From Pegea sp. RAD2-039 (taxonomy: Eukaryota; Chordata; Thaliacea; Salpida; Salpidae): a stretch of DNA of 64,000 nt. The DNA lies in the NCBI GenBank assembly GCA_034620365.1, contig JAQGEQ010000174.1:1-64000 (forward strand). Reading direction: 5' to 3'. Both the position numbers and the translations under genes were made by a program. The stretch's first letter is position 1. Each line of letters opens with the position of its first letter. Positions 11,428 through 22,865 of the stretch are shown here, in pieces. Below the pieces are notes generated by a model. It worked only from the letters and a program-made list of their open reading frames with translations. It did not search any database and was not told the origin of the DNA.

Positions 11428-12430
11428 AGTTTGGGAGAATATTTTCCTATAATTTTGTTGAACAAACTTTTGTTGACAAGAAAATTATTTTGAAAAGTAC
11501 ATTTGAAAAATGTATTTATATATTTAACAACTCAACAAGTTTCTTGTACTCCGAAGAAAAATTTTAAATATTAAAAACACTATAAAAAAACATTTAAAAA
11601 TCTTTAATATCAGAAGAAGCACTCTTAAAAATTTTGTCTATTTTTTAAAAATCGAATTACTAACTCTCAAACAGTGTTTTTCTGATAATATTTTTACAAA
11701 TCAAATCTTGCTAGTAAATTTCCAAAATTTTATTTGGTCTTTTCTTTCTTATTAATTGTGCAAGAAAACAATTGTAGAAATATATTTATCTAGTTACTAA
11801 TTATGACTTTTTCTGTCTTCTTCACTTCAATTTGTTAAAATATTTTTGCAAATTTTATATTACCGTAAGTTTTAACGGGTAAGATTTAAGTAAGATTTCT
11901 AAATTAAAAAAAATCAAATTCAGTAAAATCCAAAAACTACTACTGAATTACTTCTCATAAATAAAAAACCAGAGTTTTCTGATAATCATTTTAAATATAG
12001 TAAATTAGTTCTTGAACGCTTTTTAAATTCTTCAATATTTTGATAAAACTATGTTTTTTGTCACTAAAAGGTCAGTTAGTTTTCGTATTTGTTCGCAAAA
12101 CTTTAAACAGTTAAAAAAAAGTTAAAAAATTAAATATAATATTTTGCTTTTAATAGAGGAAATGTATTTTGACTTCAATCTTTTCAAAACATTTAAAAAC
12201 TTTTGTTGAAGATCAATAATGAGAATATCTGAAAATACTAAATCATGCTCTTGTTTTCTTCGAAGATTTCATTTCTTTTTGAGTGCACTCTCGAATAAAA
12301 TAAAAAAACAAAACGATCTTTATTCTATAAAATAATTTCAAAGTATTATAATGTTGGCAATACTAGTAAACAAAGAAATTGATAAAAATTAGAAAAAAGA
12401 GATTTTTGCATACGCAAAGTTGAACAATAC

Positions 12431-12470
12431 TACAAAAATAAGATTGTATACAGATAGTATATAACCGCGT
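12431..12470 (+). promoter_or_regulatory. Class A PSE + TATA remnant
   Basis: TACAAAAATAAGATTGTATA followed by GTATATAACCGCGTAG. The promoter half of a class A unit is recognisable, but no AGATGCA hairpin follows; a lone AATTTTTAG occurs at 12498-12506. Probably a dead unit. Confidence 0.35.
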
Positions 12471-13639
12471 AGTTCTGTGCTTACCAGTCTTTGATGGAAT
12501 TTTTAGTTTAAAAGATTCATTTTCTTATTTGTTTATTTTTCAAAGGAAGAAAATTAGGTTTTGTGTTTTTTTCAGATTGCTTGTTTTTTACAAACTCCGT
12601 ATAAAAATGAGATTTCTTACTGAAGTTGCTATTTACTTTTAGTCAATTTTCCAAATATTCAACCGAAATTTTTCAACAAAATTGTTTTTTCTGCGTTGAA
12701 AATATTTTGTATTCTTGTCAAATAAATTGTAAAGTTTTAATAATTCTATGTCAAATGATTTTAAACCTAAAACTAATTGAATAAAATTAAGTGAGACATT
12801 ACTGATTTCAATACCATAATTTAAAATCTCTTTTAATTTTTAATCATTATTTTGAAATATTTATCATAAATTTTTTTCATTCAAAATATGTTTTTATTGA
12901 AATTCTTGAAACGTTTTTTTGTCAGTTGAATTGTAAATTTTCTATAATTCTAAGACTTTTTAAAATTGAACTTTGAATAAATGTTTTCTTTTAATTAGAA
13001 CTCCAAACTTTAGAAAGTTACATTTTCATATCATTTAAAAAATCTTTAAATAATCCTTTGAAAACTATTGTTAACTACTTCATAAATATTTGAAATTAAA
13101 ATATTTTTCCACAAAAAAGAATTAAACCAATAAAATTTGAATCTAAATTTTCTACAAATTATAGAAAAAACCATTTTCAAATCTAAATAGTTTTCAAAAT
13201 TAAAGGATTGCCGAGAAGACTTTAATTAAAAATGAAAATTTTGAGGTTAAAATTGGAAAAAAAATTTCAAAGATTCTATTTGTTTCTTCAACAAATTGAT
13301 ACAAAGCATTAAAAAAATATAATTTCTAAAAACATTTCAGCTGCTTTAAACTAACTAGAGGATTAAAGATAAATTTGTCGAGCTGATATTTATTGATTTC
13401 GATTAATTTATTTCAGAAGGAAATTAGGAAATACCAATTTTGCTACATAATTTTAATTTGTTTAATTGAATTCTATGTAAAAGTACTAATTTTTATGATA
13501 GAAAATTCTTCTATTCTCTACGGTATCTGTAACATATCTAAATTAATAAAAAAAACTTTTGGACGTAAAGTATGTTTACAGAATAGTTTTTAGAGAATTG
13601 AATATCGAGTTATTCAAGTTATTTAAAAATCAAGATTTC

Positions 13640-13755
13640 GTTGAAAAGCATTTCAACTACAAAATTCATTTATAAACTATCTTATTATTAATAACAAAAT
13701 CTAGAGGTACTTTTCCTTATTTATAAACTTTGCTGCAATCTAGAGTTTGTGGGAT
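13640..13755 (-). ncRNA. Sm-class snRNA-like unit, class B
   Basis: GATCCCACAAACTCTAGATT PSE (13736-13755), AGTTTATAA TATA (13721-13729), Sm-like AATTTTGTA (13658-13666; the G is followed by T rather than purine) and perfect GTTGAAA-TGCT-TTTCAAC hairpin (13640-13657). Upstream TTTGTCAACAAA box at about 13798-13810. All five promoter and RNA elements are present. Confidence 0.55.
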
Positions 13756-14172
13756 CATGCTAAAATACGATAATATTTCTAATTATAGTAATAAACTATT
13801 TGTTGACAAATAATTCTCAAATAAACAGAAAATCTTAAACAGAAAGTTTGACTTAAAGGTGAAAAACAATTTTTATTATAAATTAATTATTGGTAAGGAC
13901 AAAATTAGCATAACACTGTAATTAGTTCATAAAAAAAATTTCTTACGGAGTTTTGTTTATGTCAGTTTTACATTTATTTTTACTTTGATAATTAAATTGG
14001 AAATTGATTAGTCGTTTAACTAAAATATAGTCGACATAACTTTAAAATTAAATATTTAAACTAAATAAACTAACAGATAATACAATATAATAAATATTAT
14101 CTTTCACTTATTGTTTTTCTCTACGTAAAGTTTAACATATACAATTACGAAAATTTATTGGTTTAAACTTGT

Positions 14173-14200
14173 TCCCACAAACTCTAGATTGCAACAAGGT
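14173..14200 (+). promoter_or_regulatory. Orphan class B PSE
   Basis: TTCCCACAAACTCTAGATTG CAACAAGG: full PSE, but no TATA and no Sm-hairpin within 150 bp. It sits 162 bp upstream of an intact unit, suggesting a partial tandem duplication. Confidence 0.4.
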
Positions 14201-14334
14201 AATAATAAGTTAAAAATTTAATAAATTATACATATTATAATAAATATACAAATATTTGATATACATAGTTTTATTTTAACCTTGACAAAGAGAGTATTAT
14301 TTATAAACAAAAATTACCAGTAAAATTTGAATTT

Positions 14335-14468
14335 GATCCCACAAACTCTAGATTACCACAAAGTTATAAATAGTCAAAAGTAAATTAATAATTTCGACTA
14401 CTACTTCTAGTAGACTAGTCAAACAGCAAGCCTTGTTTGGAAATTTGGAGTTGAAATAATTTTTCAAC
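14335..14468 (+). ncRNA. Sm-class snRNA-like unit, class B
   Basis: PSE GATCCCACAAACTCTAGATT at 14335, TATA GTTATAAA at 14363-14370, Sm-like AAATTTGGA at 14441-14449, hairpin GTTGAAA-TAATT-TTTCAAC at 14450-14468. The body holds two candidate stems (CTACT/AGTAG near 14400 and CAAAC/GTTTG near 14420-14440). The unit at 28203 is its duplicate but has lost the perfect stem. Confidence 0.55.
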
Positions 14469-15079
14469 GAATCTGTTATTTAAAAAAAAGTTGAGTAACT
14501 GAGTTAAGTCACTTGATTTACCTTTTATACAGAAAATGAAGTAAAACTAATTTAGGTAAAAAGTTTATTTCATTTTTTTAAAACCTTACTGATAAATGAC
14601 ATATTATTTGAAAAAGTATCTAACTTTCAAATAATTAAGTAAAATTATTTACAGCATCACTAAAAACAAAGTTTCTTAATATAAGATTTACATTTCGATA
14701 ATTTTATAACAATTATTACTTGGGGTAAACTTTAAAAAATCTTTGTTGAAATGTTCTACTTGAGTGCACAGCAAATTTGACTTTATCGAAAGTTGTTTCA
14801 TTTTATTATTTTCTATCTTAATATATTTTTTATTTTATCTAAATGATATCTTTTTTTCTCCACTTTTTTTAACTTTGGAGTTATCATGAAGATTCAACTT
14901 TTTATAAAAATTAGTGAAATGCTTTTGGAGTTCTAACAGCAGTTTTTCGCTATTTAATAGAGATATGCAAGCATCTTAAAAATTATTTTTTACATTTAAT
15001 TCAAATTTTCTGTATTATTTGAAGTAGTATTTGTCAACAAATAGTTTATTATTAAAATTAGAAAAAATATCGTATTTTA

Positions 15080-15195
15080 GATCCCACAAACTCTAGATGG
15101 CAACAACGTTTTTAATTAATGAAAAGTAAATCTTTCAATCATTTCTTCATGACAACAAATCGTTTACATAGTTTTGAGTTGAAATACTTTTCAAC
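15080..15195 (+). ncRNA. Sm-class snRNA-like unit, class B
   Basis: PSE GATCCCACAAACTCTAGATG, weak TATA (TTTTTAATTAA; the duplicate has TTTATAATT), Sm-like AGTTTTGA at 15170-15177, perfect GTTGAAA-TACT-TTTCAAC hairpin at 15178-15195. Upstream box ATTTGTCAACAAAT at 15029-15042. The body is almost the same as in the copy at 60741. Confidence 0.55.
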
Positions 15196-16108
15196 GAAAC
15201 TTCATTCAGTGAATCAGTAGAAAATTTTAAGTTCCTATTTTCTAAAAAAAATTGACAAACAACTTGATTAGTTTAAAGTTATTTCTTTTTCATATCGTTT
15301 AATCAAAATAATTATATTTCTTTGACAAGCTTCATTTATCAAAGAGTTTAATATTTTCAGTATTCATTCCTTACAATAAGATTTGACTTATAAGATGGTA
15401 TCGTGAGATAACACATATATTGATATAAAAACATCTTCTGATCAAAAGATTAAGGAAATTAAAAGTCATTAAGGAACTAATTTTATATTTTTGAATTAAT
15501 TGGAAGAATATTTTGATTATTTTTGACCGACACGCAGTAGTTTTAATGCAGTTCACAGATTTAAGATCTATTTATTATTATAGAGAGATTTAAGAGTTGT
15601 TGAAATTATAACTCGCATTTTCAATTATTCATTTTTGATTCAAAGAAACGATTTATGATGAAACAGTCTTTAAAAACGTCAAATTAAAGTTTTAGATGTT
15701 TCTTAATGATCATGAAGAATTTAAACAATTTTATTTTTATAAAAATTGTTTAGATAACATAAAATACCCAAAGAAGAAAGTAAGGAATTTAATAAATGAT
15801 GAATCCTAATATATTTAAAAGAAATTAAAAAGAAAATTACTAACAGCAAACAGAATTTAAAAGCTTTCGAGCAATTTAGAGAAAACGCTCAATCCTGATG
15901 TTCTTATGAAAAACAATATTAGTTTGTGGCATCGATAGATTTTGGGCATAAAAAAACGCTTGTTTGTTAAAAAATGTTGATTTAAATGCATAAAAAAAAT
16001 TAGAAGAAAATTAACTTACACTTGTTTAGAAAAAATATGTAGACATCAAGCAATCTCAAAAAAACACAAAATCTTATTTTTACCTTGGAAAAAACTTTCT
16101 TGATAATC

Positions 16109-16230
16109 AAATGCAAAACTGCATCTTCCAAATTAATATTGTTATCCAGAGAAGTAATAAAATGATATAACTTCTTCGTAAGCCTTACGGTTATATAGTA
16201 TCTTCATTCATTCTTATGTTTGTGGTATCG
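16109..16230 (-). ncRNA. Sm-class snRNA-like unit, class A
   Basis: PSE GATACCACAAACATAAGAAT, TATATAACCG (16191-16197), body with a 6-bp stem AGAAGT/ACTTCT (16150-16155 with 16170-16175), Sm-like AATTTGGA (16127-16134) and hairpin AGATGCA-GTTT-TGCATTT (16109-16126, one G-T pair). Downstream TTTTTT lies at about 16092-16086. It forms a divergent pair with the unit at 16794; a CTAGACGG box (16510-16533) lies between them. Confidence 0.6.
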
Positions 16231-16509
16231 GTAAATTTTTCGATGGCTTTATTCAATCGATAAAGTTATTGTTGATATTAATGTTATAATGATACATTAG
16301 TTCAAATTAATTTTAAGTATCATTAAACAGAGCTTCTATCAAAAACAGTTATTTTATTTCTAGGTTTAACTCAATAATTAAGTATTTTATAAATTAAAAA
16401 TTAATAGTACGTTGGTTATTGTGACTATTTAAAATCTTTATTGTTTTAGATAATGTAAACAAATCAGGACTAAAAGATTAACCTACAAAATACAAGTCGA
16501 CTGTTTCCT

Positions 16510-16533
16510 TTTCCGCTACTTGCCTCTAGACGG
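16510..16533 (-). promoter_or_regulatory. CTAGCGC-type box between divergent class A units
   Basis: Reads ACCGTCTAGAGGCAAGTAGC then GGAAAAGG on the minus strand. It is 280 bp upstream of the minus-strand unit and about 260 bp upstream of the plus-strand one. Relatives: 5502, 18369, 24883 and 62170. Confidence 0.4.
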
Positions 16534-16793
16534 TTTGTTATCAAAAAACACTTTAAAAAATACATCATTTATTATAATTATAATATTTTTTAGTATTACT
16601 TTCAGTTTAAAGAAAATATTATATAACATATTTAACCATTTTTATTGTCTTGTGAATCTGGAAAAGGTTAAAAAAACTAAAAAAAGCTTTATATGATCAA
16701 ATTAATAAATTAAACAAAATTACGTTAGTAAAAATCGTAATCATTTTCTGAATATGATTTTAAATGATTAAAGTATACCTAATATTCGATGAA

Positions 16794-16908
16794 GCCACAA
16801 ACATAAGTTCTTATGCAGATTATATATAACATTTACAAATCCATTTTCCCTGAAATACCAAATCCAGTATTTATAAATGCAATATTTGGAAGATGCAATT
16901 TTGCATCT
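16794..16908 (+). ncRNA. Sm-class snRNA-like unit, class A
   Basis: PSE GCCACAAACATAAGTTCTTA, TATATATAA at 16821-16829, 5' stem AAATAC/GTATTT (16853-16858 with 16867-16872), Sm-like ATATTTGGA (16882-16890), perfect hairpin AGATGCA-ATTT-TGCATCT (16891-16908), then TTTTT at 16925-16929. Its body sequence is unrelated to those of the other class A units, although the layout is the same. Confidence 0.62.
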
Positions 16909-16919
16909 GTTTATCAACT

Positions 16920-17700
16920 AAGTATTTTTCATAATTATAAAATACAGAGATTATATTTTTTTAAAATAAAATTTAGTGAAATCTTTTAATCAAATAATCT
17001 ACATTTAATTTCACCATTAAATATCATGAAGTTTGTTAAAATTGTAAATTAATTCTGAGGAATACAAAAGTTTCTATTTCAGTGTAAACAGTTAATCGTA
17101 ATTAAATAAATCGTATTAAAGCAACTATAAACACAAACATAACAAATATAAATTGTAAATATAACATTCGAGCAAATGTTTAATAAAATAATTTTTAACT
17201 CTTAGAGAATATATTTTTCAAAAGTTAATTCCAAATGTAACTTTGATAATATAAATAGCGTAAACAAGTTAAATTAAATCTAATAGATTAATTAAAAACC
17301 CATTAACTTTTTATATAACTTTTTGCTTTTACTGTTTGCATTCTCTAGCAAATAGAATATCTTGGCTAATAACAAATATCTAATACTTTAGTAGCCGCTG
17401 ATGAAATTACTTTAATGGTTTGTATGATTTTTAAATTATTTTGAAGATCAAACGAAAATAATCTGTGAATCTTAAAAAAGTCTCATTTTTAAAAACAAAA
17501 AGTCACATGGTTTTGATTTAATTTTTGATCGTCAGTACGATTGATCATTTTTAATTTTAATCATCGAAGTAGAATAAATTTAAATCTGAATTAAATAAAA
17601 CTTGATCAAAAAAACTAAACTAATTTTATTTATATAATTGTAAACTTATAAAAATGTTCTTATCAACTTTAAAATCAAATTTTCAATTTGAACAATATTT
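16920..17700 (+). repeat. Repeat block (direct partner 36830-37560; inverted partner 63420-64000)
   Basis: Shared strings include AAGTTTGTTAAAATTGTAAA and the CGAAGTAGAATAA segment. It contains a degenerate CTAGC box at 17337 (GCATTCTCTAGCAAATAG) that is also present at 37200. No coding potential seen. Confidence 0.65.
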
Positions 17701-17751
17701 GTCAAGAAAATGCTTATCAAGAAAATTAGAAAATTAATTTCAGTTGAACTT

Positions 17752-17867
17752 GATCCCATACACTTCAGATTGCAACAACGTTTATAGGAAATGAGAAGTA
17801 AAATAAAACTCAAACTTTCGTAAAGTATTGCAAGGTTTTCAAATTTTGAGCTAAACTACTATACAAC
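17752..17867 (+). ncRNA. Class B unit with broken hairpin
   Basis: PSE variant GATCCCATACACTTCAGATT, TATA TTTATAGG (17781-17788), Sm-like AAATTTTGAG (17841-17850), but the stem is reduced to CTAAACTACTATACAAC. The ATACACTTCAGATT variant is shared with the minus-strand units at 62685 and 63232, which also lack the stem: a decayed sub-lineage, or one that folds differently. Confidence 0.35.
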
Positions 17868-18758
17868 GAAACTTTAAATAGTAAATAAGTTCAATAACTT
17901 GAGTTACTATTCATCACAAAATATATTTGTAAACATGTTATTGGTAATATGACAGATTTTTTACTAATTGAAAACTTTTCATTCAACAAAACTAGTATTT
18001 TGTTTTTTATTATCATTTAATCAAAATCATTAAATATCAGCTTGGCAATTCTGTTTTTAATCCAGAAGATAGTTTATTGCATTTGACAAATATCAAAAAG
18101 TTTACAAATTTTCTATCATGAGCTGAAATATCAAAGAATACTATTTTGATTCTAAAATTTCAAAAATTGTAAATTTTTGCCGTTGATATATCAAATTACA
18201 AAAAGTAAAAATAACTTTAATGAATGGAATTATGCGAATTTTTTAAATTACTTAAAATCAATATCTAAAATTGTTAGATAAAATTTTTTGTAAGCTGAAA
18301 GTACTACCAAAAAACTATTAAGATCATGATAAAATGGTTTATTTTTCACATGTTTTATTTTTATAGGTAACCGTCTAGCGCACAAGTAGTGGAAAAGAAA
18401 ATAGTTGATTTGTTTTTTGTAGATTTATCTTTTACTTTTGATTTGTTTACATTATCTAAGAAAATAAAGTTTTTAAAATTCTCAGACTTACCAATCTACT
18501 CTTAATTTCCATTTTATCAAATACTATTTATACTATAAATTTTTGTAAACATGCAGTGTTAATTAAAATCTAATATTATTCAACAATAAGTAAAAACAAG
18601 AAAATAAATTATTGAGAGATATAAAGAAACAAAATAAATGTTTTGATAAAAGTTGATTTGAATGATATTTAATTTTAAATTGAACTAATAATATCACTAT
18701 AACAACAATATCATCAATAACATTATCGATTGAATAAAGCAATCAAAAAATTTACCGA

Positions 18759-18878
18759 TACCACAAACATAAGATTGAATGAAGATAATATATAATCGTA
18801 TAGAATACGAGAAAACAGTGTTTTAGCATCAAATAATTGATGCGTAGTATCTGAATTTGAATGATGTAACTTGGCATC
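18759..18878 (+). ncRNA. Class A unit, hairpin weakened
   Basis: PSE TACCACAAACATAAGATTGA, TATATAATCG at 18789, a perfect 7-bp 5' stem GCATCAA-ATAA-TTGATGC (18826-18843), Sm-like AATTTGAA (18854-18861), 3' hairpin degraded to GATG..CATC (18863-18878). The upstream ATCGATTG..CAATC box is intact. The 5' stem is better here than in the duplicate at 5948 while the 3' stem is worse. Confidence 0.5.
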
Positions 18879-19050
18879 TTGATATCAAATAAATTTTTCC
18901 ATGAAAAAAATAAGGTTTCATGTTCTTTTAAGAATTCTTGACATTTATAGGCTGCTTGTACAAGCATAATTTGATTTTTCTTAATCTTTATTTTTTTCAT
19001 TTAAAACAACACTTTTTTGGAAAAAGAGTTTTTTTGTACAAAATTCATCA

Positions 19051-19190
19051 ATATCACAAACGAAAGTTGTTTTTCAATTCTTGCAGAAAAATCAAGATTT
19101 TGCGTTTTCAGAAATAAAAATAAATTGTATTAATATGAAATGATCGACAGGTTTTAACAATATGGATAATTTACTAAATTTACAATTATC
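19051..19190 (+). ncRNA. snRNA-like unit, class F, copy 2
   Basis: ATCACAAACGAAAGTTG at 19053, AATATGGA (19159-19166) in place of the Sm string, and perfect GATAATT/AATTATC stem (19165-19190). Only the stem is fully conserved with the copy at 6183. Confidence 0.35.
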
Positions 19191-19740
19191 ACTTGACGAC
19201 TATACACATTAAAACTAACGATAACTAAGATATTGTAATAATATTTATACAAATCATAATAAAATTATAGAGTTATAAATGAGCTGTACCAACTCCTATG
19301 TTTGTAGTTTCATCAAAGATTACTCATGCTTTATTTAATTGAAAATAAAAGTTTAATGATTATAATTTTTGCTTTAATTTAATATCTAACTATTCACAAA
19401 CTAATTACTTTCATTTCTTTAATCTAAAATAATTTTTTTTTCATTAAATTAAAAGGACTCAATTAAATTAACAAGATATTAATTAACAGTTATAAGATGA
19501 AATAGCTTTACTACATCAAATTCTGAAGTTGTTAAAGTTTATCTGAAGAAATAAAAAATTTCTAACTTATGTTTAATGGTATAAATTTTAAATAAAAAAT
19601 AAATCTTTTTAGGATTAAATGCAGAAGTAATTTAAAAATCATAGAAAATTATAGATAATGTATACAGTTTAGAATAAATTTAATTTTCATTGGTTGATTC
19701 ATTAAGAAAATCTAAAAATTGTAATATTTTGTTTTAACTG

Positions 19741-19760
19741 TTTGCGCCATCTAGCGGATA
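19741..19760 (+). promoter_or_regulatory. CTCF-like site
   Basis: TTTGCGCCATCTAGCGGATA: identical core to the duplicate at 6891, although flanks differ by several substitutions. Confidence 0.45.
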
Positions 19761-20376
19761 GATTAAGTTTGCTACAATAATAAATATCTGAAACTTAAAT
19801 AATCTTTTTAGTCAATTGTTTTAAACTAACTTGAGGAATAAAAATAGACCCTCTTTTTTTAGCAAATAATCTTCAAAAAGTAGGTTAAGCACCAGAAAGT
19901 TTCATAATCTGAAATTAAGAAAATGTATTAAACTAAATATATTACATACGAGTTGTTTACAGTAGATGTAAAAGATATTTCGCAAGGCGAACAATTAGGA
20001 TAAATCTAATATAAAAAACTTACTTCTAGGACTGGTGTAATTTTCATTACGTAATTTTTTATTTTAACTTTTTTTATAATTTATAAATTCTATATAAAAA
20101 CATATATCTATAAAATTAGTCAATTGTCTCAAATGCATAATAGTATAATAGTAATGTCTCATCAAAGATTATCTAAGCTTGTATTTAGATATTACCAGAT
20201 ACAAAAAATACAAATTTAGCTGCTTAATATTTAAAAATCGAAATAACTATTCTGCATGGTTTTCTTTTTTTTCATTAACTAAATTTTTACATTTTTCACC
20301 TAATTTATTTTTATCTTATCATTTGCATTAACCAGAAGCTCAAGTTACTGAACTTATTTACTAATTGAATATTTTC

Positions 20377-20493
20377 GTTGAAAAGTATTTCAACTCAAAA
20401 ATAATTCATCCAAATGGAGTTATGCCAAGACTAAGTTTGTTGTTCATATTTCCTTATTTATTTCTTTGTCGTAATCTACAGTTTGTGGCATCA
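20377..20493 (-). ncRNA. Sm-class snRNA-like unit, class B
   Basis: PSE GATGCCACAAACTGTAGATT (20473-20492), AAATAAATAAGG at the TATA position, Sm-like TTATTTTTGA (20395-20404) and perfect GTTGAAA-TACT-TTTCAAC hairpin (20377-20394). Upstream TTTTTGTCAACAATA box at 20533-20546. Duplicate of the unit at 9393, with the same stem. Confidence 0.55.
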
Positions 20494-21995
20494 GTTTAAA
20501 ACGAAAAATTGTTTTAGCTTTAATTATAACTTATTGTTGACAAAAATACATTTAAAGTAAAATTTTAAAAGTTATAAGAAATTGTAAAATTACTTTTAAT
20601 TTAATTCAAAAAAATATTTTTTTATTGTAAATAGATAATAAAAAAATTGTTTTAAAATTTGTATTACGTCAGTTTTAAAATTACTTTTAATTTGATGTTA
20701 CAAATGAAATTTGATTTTTTAGCTTATGATAAAGATGTTGATAAACTAAATATTATAACGATGTGAGTTTTTATTTCAAAAAATCTGAAAAATAAAAGAC
20801 TAACAAATAAAATATAATGCTAAATTGTTTATTAAGAAAACCTCTGTTTGTATTTTGACACACAGATTTTTCAATCCACTAAATATTTCTGTGTTTTGAA
20901 CTTTATACACTATGTCCTTATGATTTTACTTAAGTTTTTTTTGCTTTTTTTACATTAAAACACAACTATATCAGTTTGTTGAAGTTTTCTTTAGTATCTT
21001 TTATTTGTAAAGTTAGACTTTATTGTTTACAGCTGAGCGATGTTCTACATATTTTTAAAATGTTTACAATCAAAATTCAAAATATTTAATAATTTTGTAG
21101 AATATTATAAAATAATTCAAATTGGTTCTACATTAATATATTCTTACAATTTTAATTTTTAGTTATGTAATAAAAACAATAATTATTAAAATCATAAGCA
21201 AATTATTTATAATAATCAACTAAGCACTAGTAAAATTTAATGTAAAATTTTACATATTGATTAACTCAAAGAATTTGGTTGAATGAATATTTTTGTATAA
21301 TGATTATAAATGAAACAAAATTGAAAGTATATAAACATTCTAAGAATAAATAAAGCCTTGTAAGAACTTCGTTTCAACATGGTTTCAACCTCATACTTTA
21401 TATACAAAATGAGATATATACATTTTTCACCTTCAACTTTTTTCTGTCATACTTTTCCACTAATTAAAACAAAATTTTTTACTCAAGATATTTAATTACT
21501 AATATATTATCAAGTCCATTTTTTGCATATTTTCACATTATACAAATATACAATTTGACTTTTGATGTGAGATAATGAAAATGGAAATTACATTGTGTAA
21601 ACAGGAAGACTTAAGGAAAAAAGTTATAAAAGTGACAGAAAACTAAAAATAGACTTTTAAATAATTGCTATATTATATTAGAATAATTTCATTTGCAAAA
21701 TATAACTAAAGTCTCTAACAAAAGAATCTAAATCGTTTTACATTTAAACATTTTAATTGAAGAAAAAGACTTAATAACTGACGTCATAAATGTTTGTACA
21801 GATTCATAACATCAATAATTTTACATCAGGAAAGTTTGGTAGTACTTTTAAAAAGAACGTGGTTATTATAAATTTTTATTTCATAATTTTTAAGAATGTA
21901 AATTTTTAATACTTTAAAAAATTAATTTTAAATTACATTTTATTAAACAATTTTACAAAAGTAATAAATTAAAATATCAACTTTTGAAAGAAGAT

Positions 21996-22020
21996 AATTT
22001 TGAATCGAATAAATGTCGAT
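21996..22020 (+). ncRNA. Sm site + hairpin, class D, no promoter seen
   Basis: AATTTTGA (21996-22003) directly followed by ATCGA-ATAAATG-TCGAT (22004-22020). It is homologous to the remnant at 10323, but here the stem is intact through a different pairing register. No PSE about 100 bp upstream. Confidence 0.3.
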
Positions 22021-22339
22021 GACAACTTTTATTAATTTTTAAATATATAAATATTAATGCATCGCACTTCTCCAAGACAACAAATTTAATATGTTTTCTG
22101 AAAATAATAATTTGTTTCTTACTTTAATGTGGTATGTTGTTTAATGAAATTATTTATTTTATTGCATGTACAAAACTGTTTTCACTTTTTGGTGACATTT
22201 TTGAATTCATATCCACAAAATCAATGTTGCTTCTCAATTAGTAACTTTATTATTGTGAATAAATTAGATATATATTTACCAAAACCTCTTTATTATCAAT
22301 TTTCTAATCAAAAAATTATAATTTTAACTTTTTTCTCTT

Positions 22340-22356
22340 TGCGCCACTTAGCGGTT
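22340..22356 (+). promoter_or_regulatory. CTCF-like site
   Basis: TGCGCCACTTAGCGGTTAG followed by TTGGTTACAACACAAAT; it lies about 520 bp upstream of the plus-strand unit at 22866. Confidence 0.4.
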
Positions 22357-22865
22357 AGTGTACTTTGGTTACAACACAAATCATTGAAACTCATATATTT
22401 GAAACTTAATTTGTATTTTATAGAGCCACTTAAATGAATTATACAATTTGTAGATTAGTGCTTGTTTTTTGCTACAAAGCAAATTATTAGGTTTTTTTCA
22501 TTTTAATTGTTAAACAAAATTGATCAAACTTTTGTAGTAAATATTTTTTGTACAGAGCTAAATCGTTAAAAATGAAATGTCAAATTAACTAATTACTTCA
22601 AATAACATCAGAATTTATATAAGATTTAGTTAACCATAATAAACATACTTTCTAATCTTAGCTGCAAATTTTCTTTATTTAATTAACACGAATATCTTTA
22701 GTAACACTTTTTCAATTGGCATTGTTTGATATTTTAAACTAACTTAAAACAAATTGCTTTATTAAAAGCAAAAGAAGTTAACATGCTTTAGTATTACATG
22801 CAGTAATTTTGTACACCGATTACATTGTACTTTCTTAAAAAATATTAAATTCGTTTAAATTTCTA

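Larger units (their letters stand above)
9290..11500 (+). repeat. Segmental duplication (partners 20280-22500 and 23640-24100)
   Basis: Sub-blocks align directly: 9300-9640 with 20290-20590, 9700-10560 with 21430-22210, 10620-10800 with 22310-22490, and 11040-11480 with 23640-24090. The 57900-58280 block is an inverted relative of 10480-10830. The order is kept but the spacing differs, so insertions or deletions followed. Confidence 0.7.
15000..16620 (+). repeat. Segmental duplication (partner 60670-62290)
   Basis: About 1.6 kb aligns collinearly and looks around 90% identical by eye, including a class B unit (15080/60741) and a class A unit (16109/61765). The body of the class A unit is the clear exception: it hardly aligns while both sides do. 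Confidence 0.8.
18220..20290 (+). repeat. Segmental duplication copy 2 (partner 5330-8300)
   Basis: See the left copy. This version lacks the LINE and keeps the empty site, TATTACATACGAGTTG, near 19943. Confidence 0.8.

Noticed and set aside
18752..19000. 82-residue minus-strand frame
   Set aside because: Overlaps a class A unit in the duplication and is not kept in the copy at 5880.
22129..22437. 102-residue open frame
   Set aside because: Leu/Ile-rich translation of AT-rich DNA spanning the CTCF-like module; the homologous blocks at 10.5 and 58 kb do not keep the frame.
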